From positions 160,457 to 224,456 of the forward strand of contig NZ_SJFN01000010.1 in assembly GCF_004328075.1 (NCBI RefSeq): DNA of 64,000 bases, in the 5' to 3' direction. The stretch is from Siculibacillus lacustris (GTDB taxonomy: Bacteria; Pseudomonadota; Alphaproteobacteria; Rhizobiales; Ancalomicrobiaceae). Positions 1-8,461 of the stretch are shown here, in pieces (the first letter of the stretch is position 1; every line of letters starts with the position of its first letter). Both the position numbers and the translations under genes were made by a program. The notes beneath the pieces were generated by a model. It searched no databases. It was given only the letters and a program-made list of their open reading frames with translations, and was not told where the DNA came from.

Positions 1-91
1 CGACGGCGATGGTGATGTCCTGGGCGACGACGGGCGTCGCGACCAGGGCGAGGGCGAGGCCCAGCCAAGTTCCCTTGATCTCGTAGTTCAT
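1..91 (-). CDS. Secreted/periplasmic protein, N-terminal fragment
   Basis: Only the first 30 residues lie in the window; the gene runs off the left edge. It starts MNYEIKGTWLGLALALVATP and continues with a signal-peptidase-like VVAQ-D junction, which is a short n-region, a hydrophobic core and an Ala-x-Ala-type cleavage site. Export to the periplasm is therefore likely. The mature start (DITIAV) is typical of ABC-transporter substrate-binding proteins, but that is only an impression from six residues and no family can be assigned. It lies downstream of the TetR gene on the same strand, with 170 bases between them. Confidence 0.5.
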   Translation of the reverse strand, partial: MNYEIKGTWLGLALALVATPVVAQDITIAV

Positions 92-261
92 GAGTTCCAC
101 TCCCTGAGGCGTCCGGACCGCCGTGCGGTCACGGCGCGAGCCGTCGCCGAGTTCGAAAGGACGTGGGACCGCTCGGGCGAACCTTCCTCGACGTCGGGGC
201 GGGCCAAGATACACAAGCGTATGGAACCTCGGCAAGCGCGGCGGGCCCCGTCTAAAGCCGG

Positions 262-867
262 TCAGCAGTTGTGCGGATCGTCGTCGGCGGGCATGTCGAC
301 CCCGGTCAGCACCCGGAAATAGGTCGGCAGCAGGCGGCGCCGGAGATCGTCGGGTTCGGCGATGCGCAGCGCGTAGTAGCCGACCTGATGGTAGTAGACG
401 ATGCGGGCGCGCACTTCGGCCTCGATCGCCGAACAGCCGAGTTCGGCGAACAGGGTGGCGAGCCCGGCGATGCGGGCGCCGTCGACGGCGCGCACCGCCG
501 CATCGACCGCGGCGCTGCCGCGCGCCCAGTCGCGCACCGCCGCGTCGTGGTCGGGATCGTAGCGGGCGGTATCGAGCCAGACCTCGAAATAGGCCAGGAG
601 CCGGCGTTCGGGGCGACCCCGAACCTCCGCGACGACGCGGGCGAAGGGCGCCAGCGCGCAGTCGCGCCAGTCGTCGAGGAGGGCGTCGAGGAGATCGTCG
701 CGGGCGGCGAAGTGCCAATAGAAGCTGCCCCGCGTCACCGCCAATCGGCGGGCGAGGGCGTCGATCTTGATCTCGCCGACCCCTTTGTCGACGAGGACGC
801 GGCGGGCCTCGTCGATCCAGGCGCGGCGGGTGAGGGCGGGGCGGGAGGACTCTGCGGACGAGGACAC
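262..867 (-). CDS. TetR/AcrR family transcriptional regulator
   Basis: 201 residues, the usual size of a TetR repressor. Residues 10-60 form the N-terminal helix-turn-helix, with the typical pattern of a helix, then IDALARRLAVTRGSFYWHF, where the recognition helix carries the GSFYWHF signature. The C-terminal region (70-200) is helical and is the ligand-binding/dimerisation part; its effector cannot be read from the sequence. The gene is transcribed leftward, away from the DUF692 gene, with a 435-base gap between them, so it may control that gene, itself, or the truncated gene to the left. Family assignment is firm; target and ligand are unknown. Confidence 0.9.
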   Translation of the reverse strand: MSSSAESSRPALTRRAWIDEARRVLVDKGVGEIKIDALARRLAVTRGSFYWHFAARDDLLDALLDDWRDCALAPFARVVAEVRGRPERRLLAYFEVWLDTARYDPDHDAAVRDWARGSAAVDAAVRAVDGARIAGLATLFAELGCSAIEAEVRARIVYYHQVGYYALRIAEPDDLRRRLLPTYFRVLTGVDMPADDDPHNC

Positions 868-1109
868 CGAGGGGAAGATCTCCGTGGGCGATCGGTCGCG
901 TCGCCGGGGTGACGGCGGGCCGGGAGCGCGCCGTCACCGGCGCCACACCGGGTCCGACCCCGGCCGGGCGCCGACTCCGACAACCGGCGCGACGATATCA
1001 GACGCGGCCGCCCGTCGCGCCTTCGGTCGGCTCCGCGATGCGTCGGTTCGGGCGCCGATCGTCCTCACGAAAACGTGATCTGTGCCCGAGTGATCGGGTT
1101 GAGCTACGC

Positions 1110-1125
1110 TACGTAGCAACACGTA
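1110..1125. promoter_or_regulatory. Inverted repeat in the TetR-DUF692 intergenic region
   Basis: The gap between the TetR gene and the DUF692 gene (868-1302) holds no convincing gene. It contains TACGT-agcaac-ACGTA, a 5-bp inverted repeat with a 6-base spacer, overlapping the 10-bp palindrome GCTACGTAGC at 1108-1117. TetR-type operators are short inverted repeats in just such divergent gaps, so this is a candidate operator. The arms are short and could occur by chance. Confidence 0.25.
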
Positions 1126-1302
1126 ACGAGCGGATCAAAACGTTTGCGACGGTCGCTCGCTCCGGTCGTTTCCCGCCTTCGGACTCCCGTCCCGACTCGC
1201 CGCTCCGATTGTTTTGCCGTTTCCCCGGCGGCCCGCCGTCCGCTTTCGCTCCATCCCCGCCGCAGCGGGTCCCCGTCGATCCCTTCCAGACGCGAGGTAG
1301 CG

Positions 1303-2199
1303 ATGATCTCGACCCCGACCGCATCCGGCTCTCCGATCGTCACCTTGCCGGCGGTCGCCGGCGTCGGCCTCAACCCCGCCCATGTCGCCGAGATCCTGGC
1401 CGGCGGTACCCCGGTCGGTTTCTTCGAGGTCCTTGCGGAAAACTATATGGGGGCGGGCGGGCCGCCGCACCGGCGGCTGACGGCGATCCGCGAGCGGTTT
1501 CCGCTGTCGGTGCACGGGGTCGGCCTGTCGATCGGGGGCGCGGAGCCGCTCGATCGCGATCATCTCGCGCGGCTCGCCTGTCTGGTGGCGCGCTACCAGC
1601 CGGCGGCGGTGTCGGAACATCTCGGCTGGTCGAGCCACGACGGCCGACATCTCGGCGAACCCTTGCCGCTGCCCTACACCGAGGAGACGCTGGCGCGGGT
1701 GGTCGAGCGCGTCGACGAGGTGCAGACGGCGCTCGGTCGGCCGATTCTGCTCGAGAACCCGGCGTCCTATCTGCGCTTCGCGGCGAGCACGATTCCGGAG
1801 GTCGACTTCCTGGCGGCGGTGGCCGAACGCTCGGGCTGCGGCCTGCTGCTCGACGTCGCCAATCTCGACGTCTCGGCGACCAACCTCGGCTTCGATGCGG
1901 CGGCGGCGATCGACGCCTTCCCGATGCGCCACGTCGGCGAGATCCATCTCGCCGGGCGGTTCGAGACGGTCGACGAGGCCGGCCAGCCGCTGTTCGTCGC
2001 CGCCCACGACGGGCCGGTGCCGGAATCGGTGTGGAGCCTGTGGGAGCGGGCGCTGGCGCGGTCGGGGCCGATCCCGACGGTGATCGAATGGGACGCCGAG
2101 CTGCCGGGCTGGACGATCGTGGCGGCCGAGGCGGCGCGCGCCGAGCGGCGCCTCGCCGCCCTGCGCCGCGCCCGGGGGACCGCCGATGCCGCCGCATGA
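1303..2199 (+). CDS. DUF692 / MNIO-family peptide-modifying enzyme (HvfB/BufB-like)
   Basis: 298 residues from the ATG at 1303, chosen because GAGGT lies just upstream and the homology begins with VGLNPAHVAEIL. The family (multinuclear non-haem iron oxidative enzymes) has a TIM-barrel fold binding two or three irons and modifies cysteines in ribosomally made peptides such as bufferins. Candidate metal ligands are visible in SVHGVGLS, LLENPASY, LLLDVANLDVSATN, HVGEIHLAG and the late IEWD. It overlaps the DUF2063 gene by 14 bases, the usual pairing of catalytic and partner subunit. Unusually, no Cys-rich precursor peptide is found in the 435 bases upstream. Family membership is firm; the substrate is unknown. 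Confidence 0.88.
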   Translation: MISTPTASGSPIVTLPAVAGVGLNPAHVAEILAGGTPVGFFEVLAENYMGAGGPPHRRLTAIRERFPLSVHGVGLSIGGAEPLDRDHLARLACLVARYQPAAVSEHLGWSSHDGRHLGEPLPLPYTEETLARVVERVDEVQTALGRPILLENPASYLRFAASTIPEVDFLAAVAERSGCGLLLDVANLDVSATNLGFDAAAAIDAFPMRHVGEIHLAGRFETVDEAGQPLFVAAHDGPVPESVWSLWERALARSGPIPTVIEWDAELPGWTIVAAEAARAERRLAALRRARGTADAAA

Positions 2200-2971
2200 G
2201 ATCCAGGCGGCCTTCGCGGCGGCGCTGATCGATACCGAGCGACCGCCGCCCGAAGGGCTGATCGGCCGCGACGGCGGACCGGTGGCGCGACGCTTCGCGG
2301 TTCATCGCGCGGCGCGGCTCGCCGGCCTGATCGGCGCGCTCGAGGTCCGCCATCCGGTGGTGGCGCGGCTGGTCGGCGACGCCTTCTTCACCGCGATGGC
2401 CCAGGCCTTCGTCGCCGCCCATCCGCCGGCCTCGCCGCTGCTCCTCGCCTGGGGCGACGATTTGCCGGCGTTCCTCGGGCGCTTCCGGCCGTCGGCGCGG
2501 ATCCCCTATCTCGCCGACGTGGCGCGGCTGGAATCGGCCTGGGCGCGCGCCCATCACGCCGCCGAGGCGGTCGCCCTGACGCCCGCCGCCCTCGACGCGC
2601 TCGCCCCGCCGGACCGGCAGGCCGCGACGATCGTCGCCCATCCGTCGGTCGGTCTGGTGGCCTCGGACCATCCGGTGGTGTCGATCTGGCTCGCCCATCG
2701 CCGCGACGGCGATCCCCAGCCGCCGGCGGCCTGGGTCGGGGAAGCGGCCCTGGTGGTGCGGCCGGAGGCCGAGGTGCGGGTCCATCGCCTGACGCCGGGG
2801 GCGCACGCGCTCGCCGCCGCCCTGCTCGCCGGGGCGAGCGTCGCGGCGGCGACGGCGGCCGCGAAGGCCGCGGACGAGAGCTGCGACGCCGACGCGGCGC
2901 TGGCCGACCTGGTGCAGTTCGGGGCGGTGACCGGGTTCACCTCGGCCGACCCCGCCGATCGGCGGCTTTGA
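2186..2971 (+). CDS. DUF2063 family partner protein (HvfC/BufC-like)
   Basis: 261 residues. The N-terminal 100 residues match the DUF2063 pattern: an Ile-Gln-x-x-Phe start, a phage-repressor-like RRFAVHRAARLAGLIGAL segment, and a VARLVGDAFF core followed by PYLADVARLE. In characterised peptide-maturation clusters this protein partners the MNIO enzyme and presents the precursor peptide to it. The start codon lies inside the end of the DUF692 gene, with GGGGGA just upstream, so the two are translationally coupled. The C-terminal half is Ala-rich. No peptide precursor or DoxX-type membrane partner is seen next to it; the next gene is chrA. Confidence 0.82.
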   Translation: MPPHEIQAAFAAALIDTERPPPEGLIGRDGGPVARRFAVHRAARLAGLIGALEVRHPVVARLVGDAFFTAMAQAFVAAHPPASPLLLAWGDDLPAFLGRFRPSARIPYLADVARLESAWARAHHAAEAVALTPAALDALAPPDRQAATIVAHPSVGLVASDHPVVSIWLAHRRDGDPQPPAAWVGEAALVVRPEAEVRVHRLTPGAHALAAALLAGASVAAATAAAKAADESCDADAALADLVQFGAVTGFTSADPADRRL

Positions 2972-3028
2972 CAGGGCGCCGGCGGTCTGGTCGACTGGCC
3001 GCGCCCTTCACCGACCGCGACGGATTCC

Positions 3029-4348
3029 ATGGCCGACCCGACGCCCAACCCTTGCGCCGCCGACCGCCCGCCGCCGAGCCTCGCCGAGGCGACGCGGGTG
3101 TGGGCGCGAATCGGCTGCCTCGGGTTCGGCGGACCGGCCGGCCAGATCGCCCTGATGCACCAGGAGGTGGTCGAGGAGCGCGGCTGGGTCGACGAGGACC
3201 GATTTCTCCATGCCCTCAATTTCTGCATGTTGCTGCCGGGGCCTGAGGCGCAGCAGCTGGCGACCTATCTCGGCTGGCTGATGCACGGCACGCGCGGCGG
3301 CCTGATCGCCGGCGGGCTGTTCGTGCTGCCGGGCTTCGTGCTGCTGACCACCCTGTCGGTGCTCTATGTCGAGTTCCGGTCGACCTCCTGGCTCTCCGGC
3401 CAGTTCTTCGGGCTCAAGGCGGCGGTGTTGGCGATCGTCGTGCAGGCGGTGATCAAGGTCGGGCGACGGGCGTTGAAGACGCCGCGGGCGCTGGTCCTGG
3501 CGATCGCCGCCTTTCTCGCCCTCGCGGTGTTCGCGGTGCCCTTCCCTGTCGTGGTGCTGGTCGCCGGGGCGATCGGCGCGGTGCTCGGCGGCGAGGGCGC
3601 GGCAGTGCCGGCGGCGCCACGGTCGGAGGCGGGCGGGTTCGGACGGGCGGGGCGGGTGATCGCCGTATGGGGCGGCGTCTGGCTCGTGCCGATCGTCGCG
3701 GTGGCGGTGATCTTCGGCGCCGACAGCCGGTTTCTGGCACTCGCGACCTATTTCTCGCAGATGGCGGTGGTGACCTTCGGCGGCGCCTATGCGGTGCTGG
3801 CGGCGGTCGCCCAGCACGTGGTGGCGGTCGACGGCTGGCTGACCCCGGGCGAGATGCTCGACGGTCTGGCGCTCGCCGAGACGACGCCGGGGCCGCTGAT
3901 CCTGGTCTTGACCTGGGTCGGGTTCCTCGCCGGCTTCCGAGCGCCGGGGGCCTTGCCGCCGCTGGTCGGTGGGCTCCTCGGGGCGGTGGTCACCACCTGG
4001 GTGACCTTCGCGCCGTGCTTCCTGTGGATCTTCCTCGGCGCCCCCCATGTCGAGCGGCTGCGCGCCAACCGCTGGTTCTCCGCCGCCTCGGCGGCGATCG
4101 GCGCGGCGGTGGTCGGGGTGATCGCCGATCTCGCCCTGTGGTTCGCGCTGCACGTGCTGTTCGGTGCGGTCGGCACTTGGCAGGTCGGGCCGGTGCGGCT
4201 GGCGGTGCCGGTGGCGGCGAGTTTCGATCCGCGCGCCGCGGTGGTGGCGGCGCTGGCCGCGGCCGCGCTGTTCGGGCTGCGGTTCGGCGTGGCGCGCACG
4301 CTGGCCGTGGCGGCGGTGGTCGGCTGGGGTCTGGCGGCCTGGGGGTGA
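3029..4348 (+). CDS. chrA: Chromate transporter ChrA, long-chain type
   Basis: 439 residues, the length of the two-domain CHR proteins that export chromate from the cytoplasm. Two homologous halves are visible. The first carries RIGCLGFGGPAGQIALMH and the LPGPEAQQLATYLGW motif; the second carries FGGAYAVL and TTPGPLILVLTWVGFLAG. About ten to twelve hydrophobic segments span the chain, with a short charged linker near residue 195-210. It follows the DUF2063 gene by 57 bases in the same direction and could be co-transcribed with it. Substrate specificity for chromate or sulfate is inferred from family only. Confidence 0.92.
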   Translation: MADPTPNPCAADRPPPSLAEATRVWARIGCLGFGGPAGQIALMHQEVVEERGWVDEDRFLHALNFCMLLPGPEAQQLATYLGWLMHGTRGGLIAGGLFVLPGFVLLTTLSVLYVEFRSTSWLSGQFFGLKAAVLAIVVQAVIKVGRRALKTPRALVLAIAAFLALAVFAVPFPVVVLVAGAIGAVLGGEGAAVPAAPRSEAGGFGRAGRVIAVWGGVWLVPIVAVAVIFGADSRFLALATYFSQMAVVTFGGAYAVLAAVAQHVVAVDGWLTPGEMLDGLALAETTPGPLILVLTWVGFLAGFRAPGALPPLVGGLLGAVVTTWVTFAPCFLWIFLGAPHVERLRANRWFSAASAAIGAAVVGVIADLALWFALHVLFGAVGTWQVGPVRLAVPVAASFDPRAAVVAALAAAALFGLRFGVARTLAVAAVVGWGLAAWG

Positions 4349-4477
4349 GGGGCCCGAAACTATGGTCGAAGGCGGCTTTCCCGCCCCCGTTGACCTGAAT
4401 CAAGCCTTTGCCCGACGGCAGGATTAAACCGATGCGATCCACGGCGACGCCAAGTCGCCGGGCAGGGAGGCGAGGCG

Positions 4478-5410
4478 ATGACGGGCAGAGTGGTGAAGCG
4501 CATCGGCGTGGTCGGTGCGGGGACGATCGGCGCGAGCTGGGCGGCCTATTTCCTGGCGCGCGGGCTCGACGTGGTGGCGACCGATCCGGCGCCGGGGTCG
4601 CGCGAGCGGATCCTGGAGATGGTCCATCGCTTCTGGCCGGTGCTCGAGGCGATGGGGCTCGATGCCGGCGCCTCCCTCGACCGCCTGACCATCACCCCCG
4701 ACGGGGCGCTCGATCTCGACGGCGTCGACTTCGTGCAGGAGAGCGGGCCGGAACGCGAAGACCTCAAGATCGATCTGTTCCGCCGCCTCGACGCGGTGCT
4801 GCCGGCCGACGTGGTGATCGCCTCGAGCTCGTCGGGGCTGAAGATCTCCAACGTCCAGAGCGCCTGCGCCCATCCCGAGCGCTGCCTGATCGGCCATCCG
4901 TTCAACCCGCCGCACATCATCCCGCTGGTCGAGGTGGTGGCCGGGCGCCAGACCGGCGACGCGGCGATGCAGGCGGCGATCGACTTCTACCGGGCGATCG
5001 GCAAGCACCCGATCCGCCTCAACAAGGAGGTCACCGGCCACGTCGCCAACCGTCTGCAGGGCGCGGTGTGGCGCGAGGCGCTGCATCTGGTGCTGACCGG
5101 GGTGGCCAGTGCGGCGGACGTCGACGACGCGATGTCCTACGGGCCGGGCATGCGCTGGGCGCTGATGGGGCCGTCGCTGACCTTCCATCTCGGCGGCGGC
5201 GAGGGCGGCATCGGCGCCTTCCTGAAGCATCTCGGCGGGCCGGTGCAGAGCTGGTGGGACGATCTCGGCCATCCCGACCTGACCCCGGAGACCATTGCGC
5301 TGGTCGAGGCGGCGATCCTCGAGGAGGTCGCCGGGCGCTCGACCGCGGAACTGGCGGCGCGGCGCGACAAGTTCCTGCTCGGGCTGATGCGGCTCAAGGC
5401 CGAACTGTGA
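4478..5410 (+). CDS. 3-hydroxyacyl-CoA dehydrogenase-family NAD enzyme (carnitine dehydrogenase-like)
   Basis: 310 residues. The N-terminus has a Rossmann dinucleotide-binding motif, IGVVGAGTIGASWAAYF, with the Asp at the end of strand two (VVATDPAP) expected for NAD. The centre has the catalytic region SSSSGL and GHPFNPPHIIPLVEVV, and the C-terminal helical domain contains a GPGMRWALMGP stretch like L-carnitine dehydrogenase and lambda-crystallin/gulonate dehydrogenase. It therefore oxidises a 3-hydroxy acid or acyl-CoA in the cytoplasm, but the substrate cannot be chosen from the sequence. A strong GGGAGGCGAG ribosome site precedes the ATG. It converges with the double hydrolase gene, 15 bases away. 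Confidence 0.8.
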   Translation: MTGRVVKRIGVVGAGTIGASWAAYFLARGLDVVATDPAPGSRERILEMVHRFWPVLEAMGLDAGASLDRLTITPDGALDLDGVDFVQESGPEREDLKIDLFRRLDAVLPADVVIASSSSGLKISNVQSACAHPERCLIGHPFNPPHIIPLVEVVAGRQTGDAAMQAAIDFYRAIGKHPIRLNKEVTGHVANRLQGAVWREALHLVLTGVASAADVDDAMSYGPGMRWALMGPSLTFHLGGGEGGIGAFLKHLGGPVQSWWDDLGHPDLTPETIALVEAAILEEVAGRSTAELAARRDKFLLGLMRLKAEL

Positions 5411-5425
5411 CCGGCGCGACGCCGC

Positions 5426-7288
5426 TCAGGCGCGGCGGCGGGGATCGGCGCCGGGCGGCGTGAGCCGCCGGTCGGCGTCGGCCGAAGGCGCGAGGCGGGC
5501 GAGAAGGTGGTCGCCGAGCGCGGTGCGGGCGGCGACCGTGGTCAGCGAGTGGTCGGCGTCGGCGATCCGGACGATCTCGAGTCCCGACAGGTCGGCGACC
5601 CGTTCGCCGCCGGGTCCGCAATGGTGTTCGAATTCCTCGACCGCCCGGTCGCCGTCGGAGAGCACCACCGAGACGGCGAGGCCGCGGCGCGCGAAGTCGC
5701 GGAAGCGCCGCTCGACGAGCCCGTCGCTGCGCCCGAGCAGCACCCGCCGTAGGCCGGCGAGGATCGGCCGGGCGAGGCTGCGGGCCGGAGCCAGGAGGCG
5801 GGCGAGGGCGCCGAGGGGCGGCGCATCTTCGGGCCCGGAGGCGGCGCGGACCTCGGCCTCGAACTCGTGGGGACGAGCGGTCATCCAGGCGGAGAGATGG
5901 ACCGCATAGGCCGCCGCCCAGACGAAGCACAGGGTGTTGACCAGCACCAGCCCGGCGATGCGCGGGTCGGGGTCGGCGGCGGCGTGGAACGCCTGATGGG
6001 CGCCGGAACAGGCGCCGATCAGGGTGATGCGGCGGTAGCCGCGACGCTCCATCTCGTCGAGGGCGGCGAAGACGTCGGTGCGGCCGTCGCCGTGGTAGAG
6101 CGCGGTGCGCGGCGTCGCCGGGCGGGCCGGGCTGTCGCCGATGCCGGCGAAATCGAAGCGCAGCACCGCCACCCCGGCGGCGGCGAGGCGGCGCGACTGG
6201 TCGACGGTCTGGCGGGCCCAGCCGATGTGGTGGTTGCGTCCGGAATTCATCCAGATCGCCGCATGGTCGGGCGATCCGCCGTCGGCCGGGCGGCACAGGA
6301 TGCCGATCAGGCCGTCGGCGAAGACCAGCGCCTCCTCCGTCCAACCGTCGCCGTGCAGCACCGGCGGGGCGAGCGGCGCTCGGCGCGGCGCGGCGACCGG
6401 CATCGGCAGGCCGGGCCGCACCAGACGATCGACCACCCGCCGGAGGGTGGCGAGCGGCGGCTCCGAGGCGGTCGGATCGCACATCATCCGGGCATAGCCC
6501 TCGAAGGGCTCGCAGTCGACGTGGGCGCCGGTCGCCGCCAGACGCTCGACCAAGCGGGCGGTGGCGGGCGAGTCGGCTTCGCCGACCACCAGGACGTCGG
6601 CGGCCGGGCAATGGTCGAGGGCTTCGAGATCGATCGCCCGCAGCCCCGCCAGGGTGGCGGCGGAGAGGCGGAATCCGGCGATGTCGACGTCGCCGGGGGC
6701 GAGGGTCGGATCGATCGGGGCACCGGTCAGGCGGGCGAGGATGGTCAGTTCGCGGGCATGGGCGCGGCCGCCGTTGGGCGGGGCGAGCAGCACCAGCCGT
6801 TCGACGGGGGCCTCTCGGCGGGTGGCGGCGGCGGCGATCAGCGCGCCGAGGCGGAAGCCGACCAGCACCACTTCGCGCACCCCGACGACCCGGCGCATCC
6901 AGTCGACGGCGCGGCCGACGTCGTCGATCCAGGCGGCGACGCGGTCGGCTTCGGGCGGCAGATCGAGGGAATCGCCGGTGTCGCGCCAGTCGAAGCGCAG
7001 GGCCGGCAGGCCGGCGGCGGCGCAGGCGTCGGCGAAGCCGGTGAGGGCGGGCCGCGCGCAGAGGTCCTCGTAGCCGAAGGCGCCGGCGATCACCACGCCG
7101 CGGCGCCCGGCGGCGGGATGGAACCAGGCGGCGGCGTCGCCGAGGGCGACCGGGCGCGGCAGGCGCCGGGTGCCGGCCGGCGCGGGCTGAGCGGCGGCTG
7201 GCACGGTCGCGGGGCGGAAACGGCGCAGCGCCGCGGGAAGCGGGAGGAACAACGACGCGGCGGAGGCGAAGAGGGCCGAGCGGATCAT
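5426..7288 (-). CDS. Double alpha/beta hydrolase-domain protein without serine nucleophiles
   Basis: 620 residues from the ATG at 7288, which overlaps the stop of the GH5 gene as ATGA. Two alpha/beta-hydrolase units lie in tandem: residues about 60-290, with RFDWRDTGDS and the elbow GFRLG (144-148), and about 315-600, with RFDFAGIGDS and the elbow GACSG (425-429). The usual G-x-Ser-x-G nucleophile is Arg in the first and Cys in the second. Similar GLRLG and CSG elbows occur in exosortase-associated hydrolases. It may act on acyl groups or peptides of the exopolysaccharide, but neither activity nor substrate is shown. Last gene of the leftward polysaccharide operon. Confidence 0.78.
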   Translation of the reverse strand: MIRSALFASAASLFLPLPAALRRFRPATVPAAAQPAPAGTRRLPRPVALGDAAAWFHPAAGRRGVVIAGAFGYEDLCARPALTGFADACAAAGLPALRFDWRDTGDSLDLPPEADRVAAWIDDVGRAVDWMRRVVGVREVVLVGFRLGALIAAAATRREAPVERLVLLAPPNGGRAHARELTILARLTGAPIDPTLAPGDVDIAGFRLSAATLAGLRAIDLEALDHCPAADVLVVGEADSPATARLVERLAATGAHVDCEPFEGYARMMCDPTASEPPLATLRRVVDRLVRPGLPMPVAAPRRAPLAPPVLHGDGWTEEALVFADGLIGILCRPADGGSPDHAAIWMNSGRNHHIGWARQTVDQSRRLAAAGVAVLRFDFAGIGDSPARPATPRTALYHGDGRTDVFAALDEMERRGYRRITLIGACSGAHQAFHAAADPDPRIAGLVLVNTLCFVWAAAYAVHLSAWMTARPHEFEAEVRAASGPEDAPPLGALARLLAPARSLARPILAGLRRVLLGRSDGLVERRFRDFARRGLAVSVVLSDGDRAVEEFEHHCGPGGERVADLSGLEIVRIADADHSLTTVAARTALGDHLLARLAPSADADRRLTPPGADPRRRA

Positions 7289-8457
7289 GGCGTGCCCTCG
7301 CTGCGGGCGGAGGCCGGCCGCGACGGGCGGGCGGTCGCGGGGAGCGGGGCGAGCGGCAGCAGGGCGGCGAGGGTCGCCGTATCGAGGCGCCCGTCGGCGT
7401 TGACGAAGCCGAAGCCGTCGCGGAATTCCCAATGGGTCCAGCCCAGGCAATGGCGCTCGGCGGCGGCGGTGACCGCGGCGAGCCAGGCCCGGCGCTCGGC
7501 CGGCGCGGCGGCGCCGCGGTAGACGCCGAATTCGCCGATCACCACCGGACGCGAGCGCGCCCGGCTCCAGTCCGCCAAGCGCGCCATGTGGCGCTCGATG
7601 TCGTCGAGGCCGAAGGTCACGGCGCGCAGGCTGTCGAGATAGGTCGCGACCTCGCCGGCGCCGCCGGCTCGGGCGGTGGCGGCGAGCGCGGCGAGGCGGC
7701 GATCGTCGCCGCGGAAGGGGAAGGGCACGCCCTTCAACTCGGCGATCGGATCGGGCCGCATCCAGTCGGCGCCCTGGTGGGTGAAGACCATCGGATCGTA
7801 ATAGTGCACCGCCCAGACCGTCGCCGGGTCGGGCAGCGGGGTCGATGCGGCGAGGCGCTCGACCCGCTGCGGACCGCCGGTCGACAGGATCAGCGTCGTG
7901 GACGGCATCACCCGGCGCGCTGCGGCGACGATCTCGGCCTGCATGCGGGCCCAGGTGGCATCGTCGAGCGGCGGTTCGTTGAGGATCTCGGCGAAGACGC
8001 GACCGGCCGGGCGGGCAGCGAGGATCGGCCCGAGCTCGGTCCAGATGGCGATCACCGCCCGTTCGGCGGCGGAAGCATCGGTGCGGAACAGGGTCTCCAG
8101 GGCGTCGCCGCCGTGCAGATCGACGACCACCGCGAAGTCGAGGGCGAGCAGCCGGTCGATCGCCGCGGCGACCGCCCGGCGGGTGCGGGCGACGTCGGCG
8201 GCCGGTGTGAAGCGCGGCGACAGGGTCTCGGCGCGGACCGGCAGGCGCACATGGGTCATGCCGCGGGCGCGCAGGTCGGCGAGCATGCGGGCCTCGGGTG
8301 GGCGCGCGGGGACGTCGTCGAACCAGCCGGTGAGCGAGAAGCCGCGCGCCAGCGGATCCCCCGGCGCCACCGGACAGTCGGGGGTCGCGGCGGCGACCGG
8401 CCCGGCGAAGAGGGCGGCGGCGAGGATCACGGTGCGGGCGACGGCGGCGTGGTCCAT
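7285..8457 (-). CDS. Secreted glycoside hydrolase family 5 (endoglucanase-like)
   Basis: 390 residues with a signal peptide (hydrophobic residues 8-22, then AAATP). The GH5 barrel is recognisable: strand motif HVRLPVRAE near 70, VVDLHGG near 112, the acid/base Glu161 in EILNEP, HYYDP near 218, and the nucleophile Glu308 in VIGEFG. Such enzymes cleave beta-1,4-linked glucans or mannans, here presumably outside the cytoplasm. A glycanase inside an exopolysaccharide operon usually trims or clears polymer during export; that role is inferred. The gene starts 4 bases after the WecG/TagA gene ends and overlaps the hydrolase gene by 4 bases, so it is one transcript. Confidence 0.88.
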   Translation of the reverse strand: MDHAAVARTVILAAALFAGPVAAATPDCPVAPGDPLARGFSLTGWFDDVPARPPEARMLADLRARGMTHVRLPVRAETLSPRFTPAADVARTRRAVAAAIDRLLALDFAVVVDLHGGDALETLFRTDASAAERAVIAIWTELGPILAARPAGRVFAEILNEPPLDDATWARMQAEIVAAARRVMPSTTLILSTGGPQRVERLAASTPLPDPATVWAVHYYDPMVFTHQGADWMRPDPIAELKGVPFPFRGDDRRLAALAATARAGGAGEVATYLDSLRAVTFGLDDIERHMARLADWSRARSRPVVIGEFGVYRGAAAPAERRAWLAAVTAAAERHCLGWTHWEFRDGFGFVNADGRLDTATLAALLPLAPLPATARPSRPASARSEGTP

Positions 8458-8461
8458 GCGG

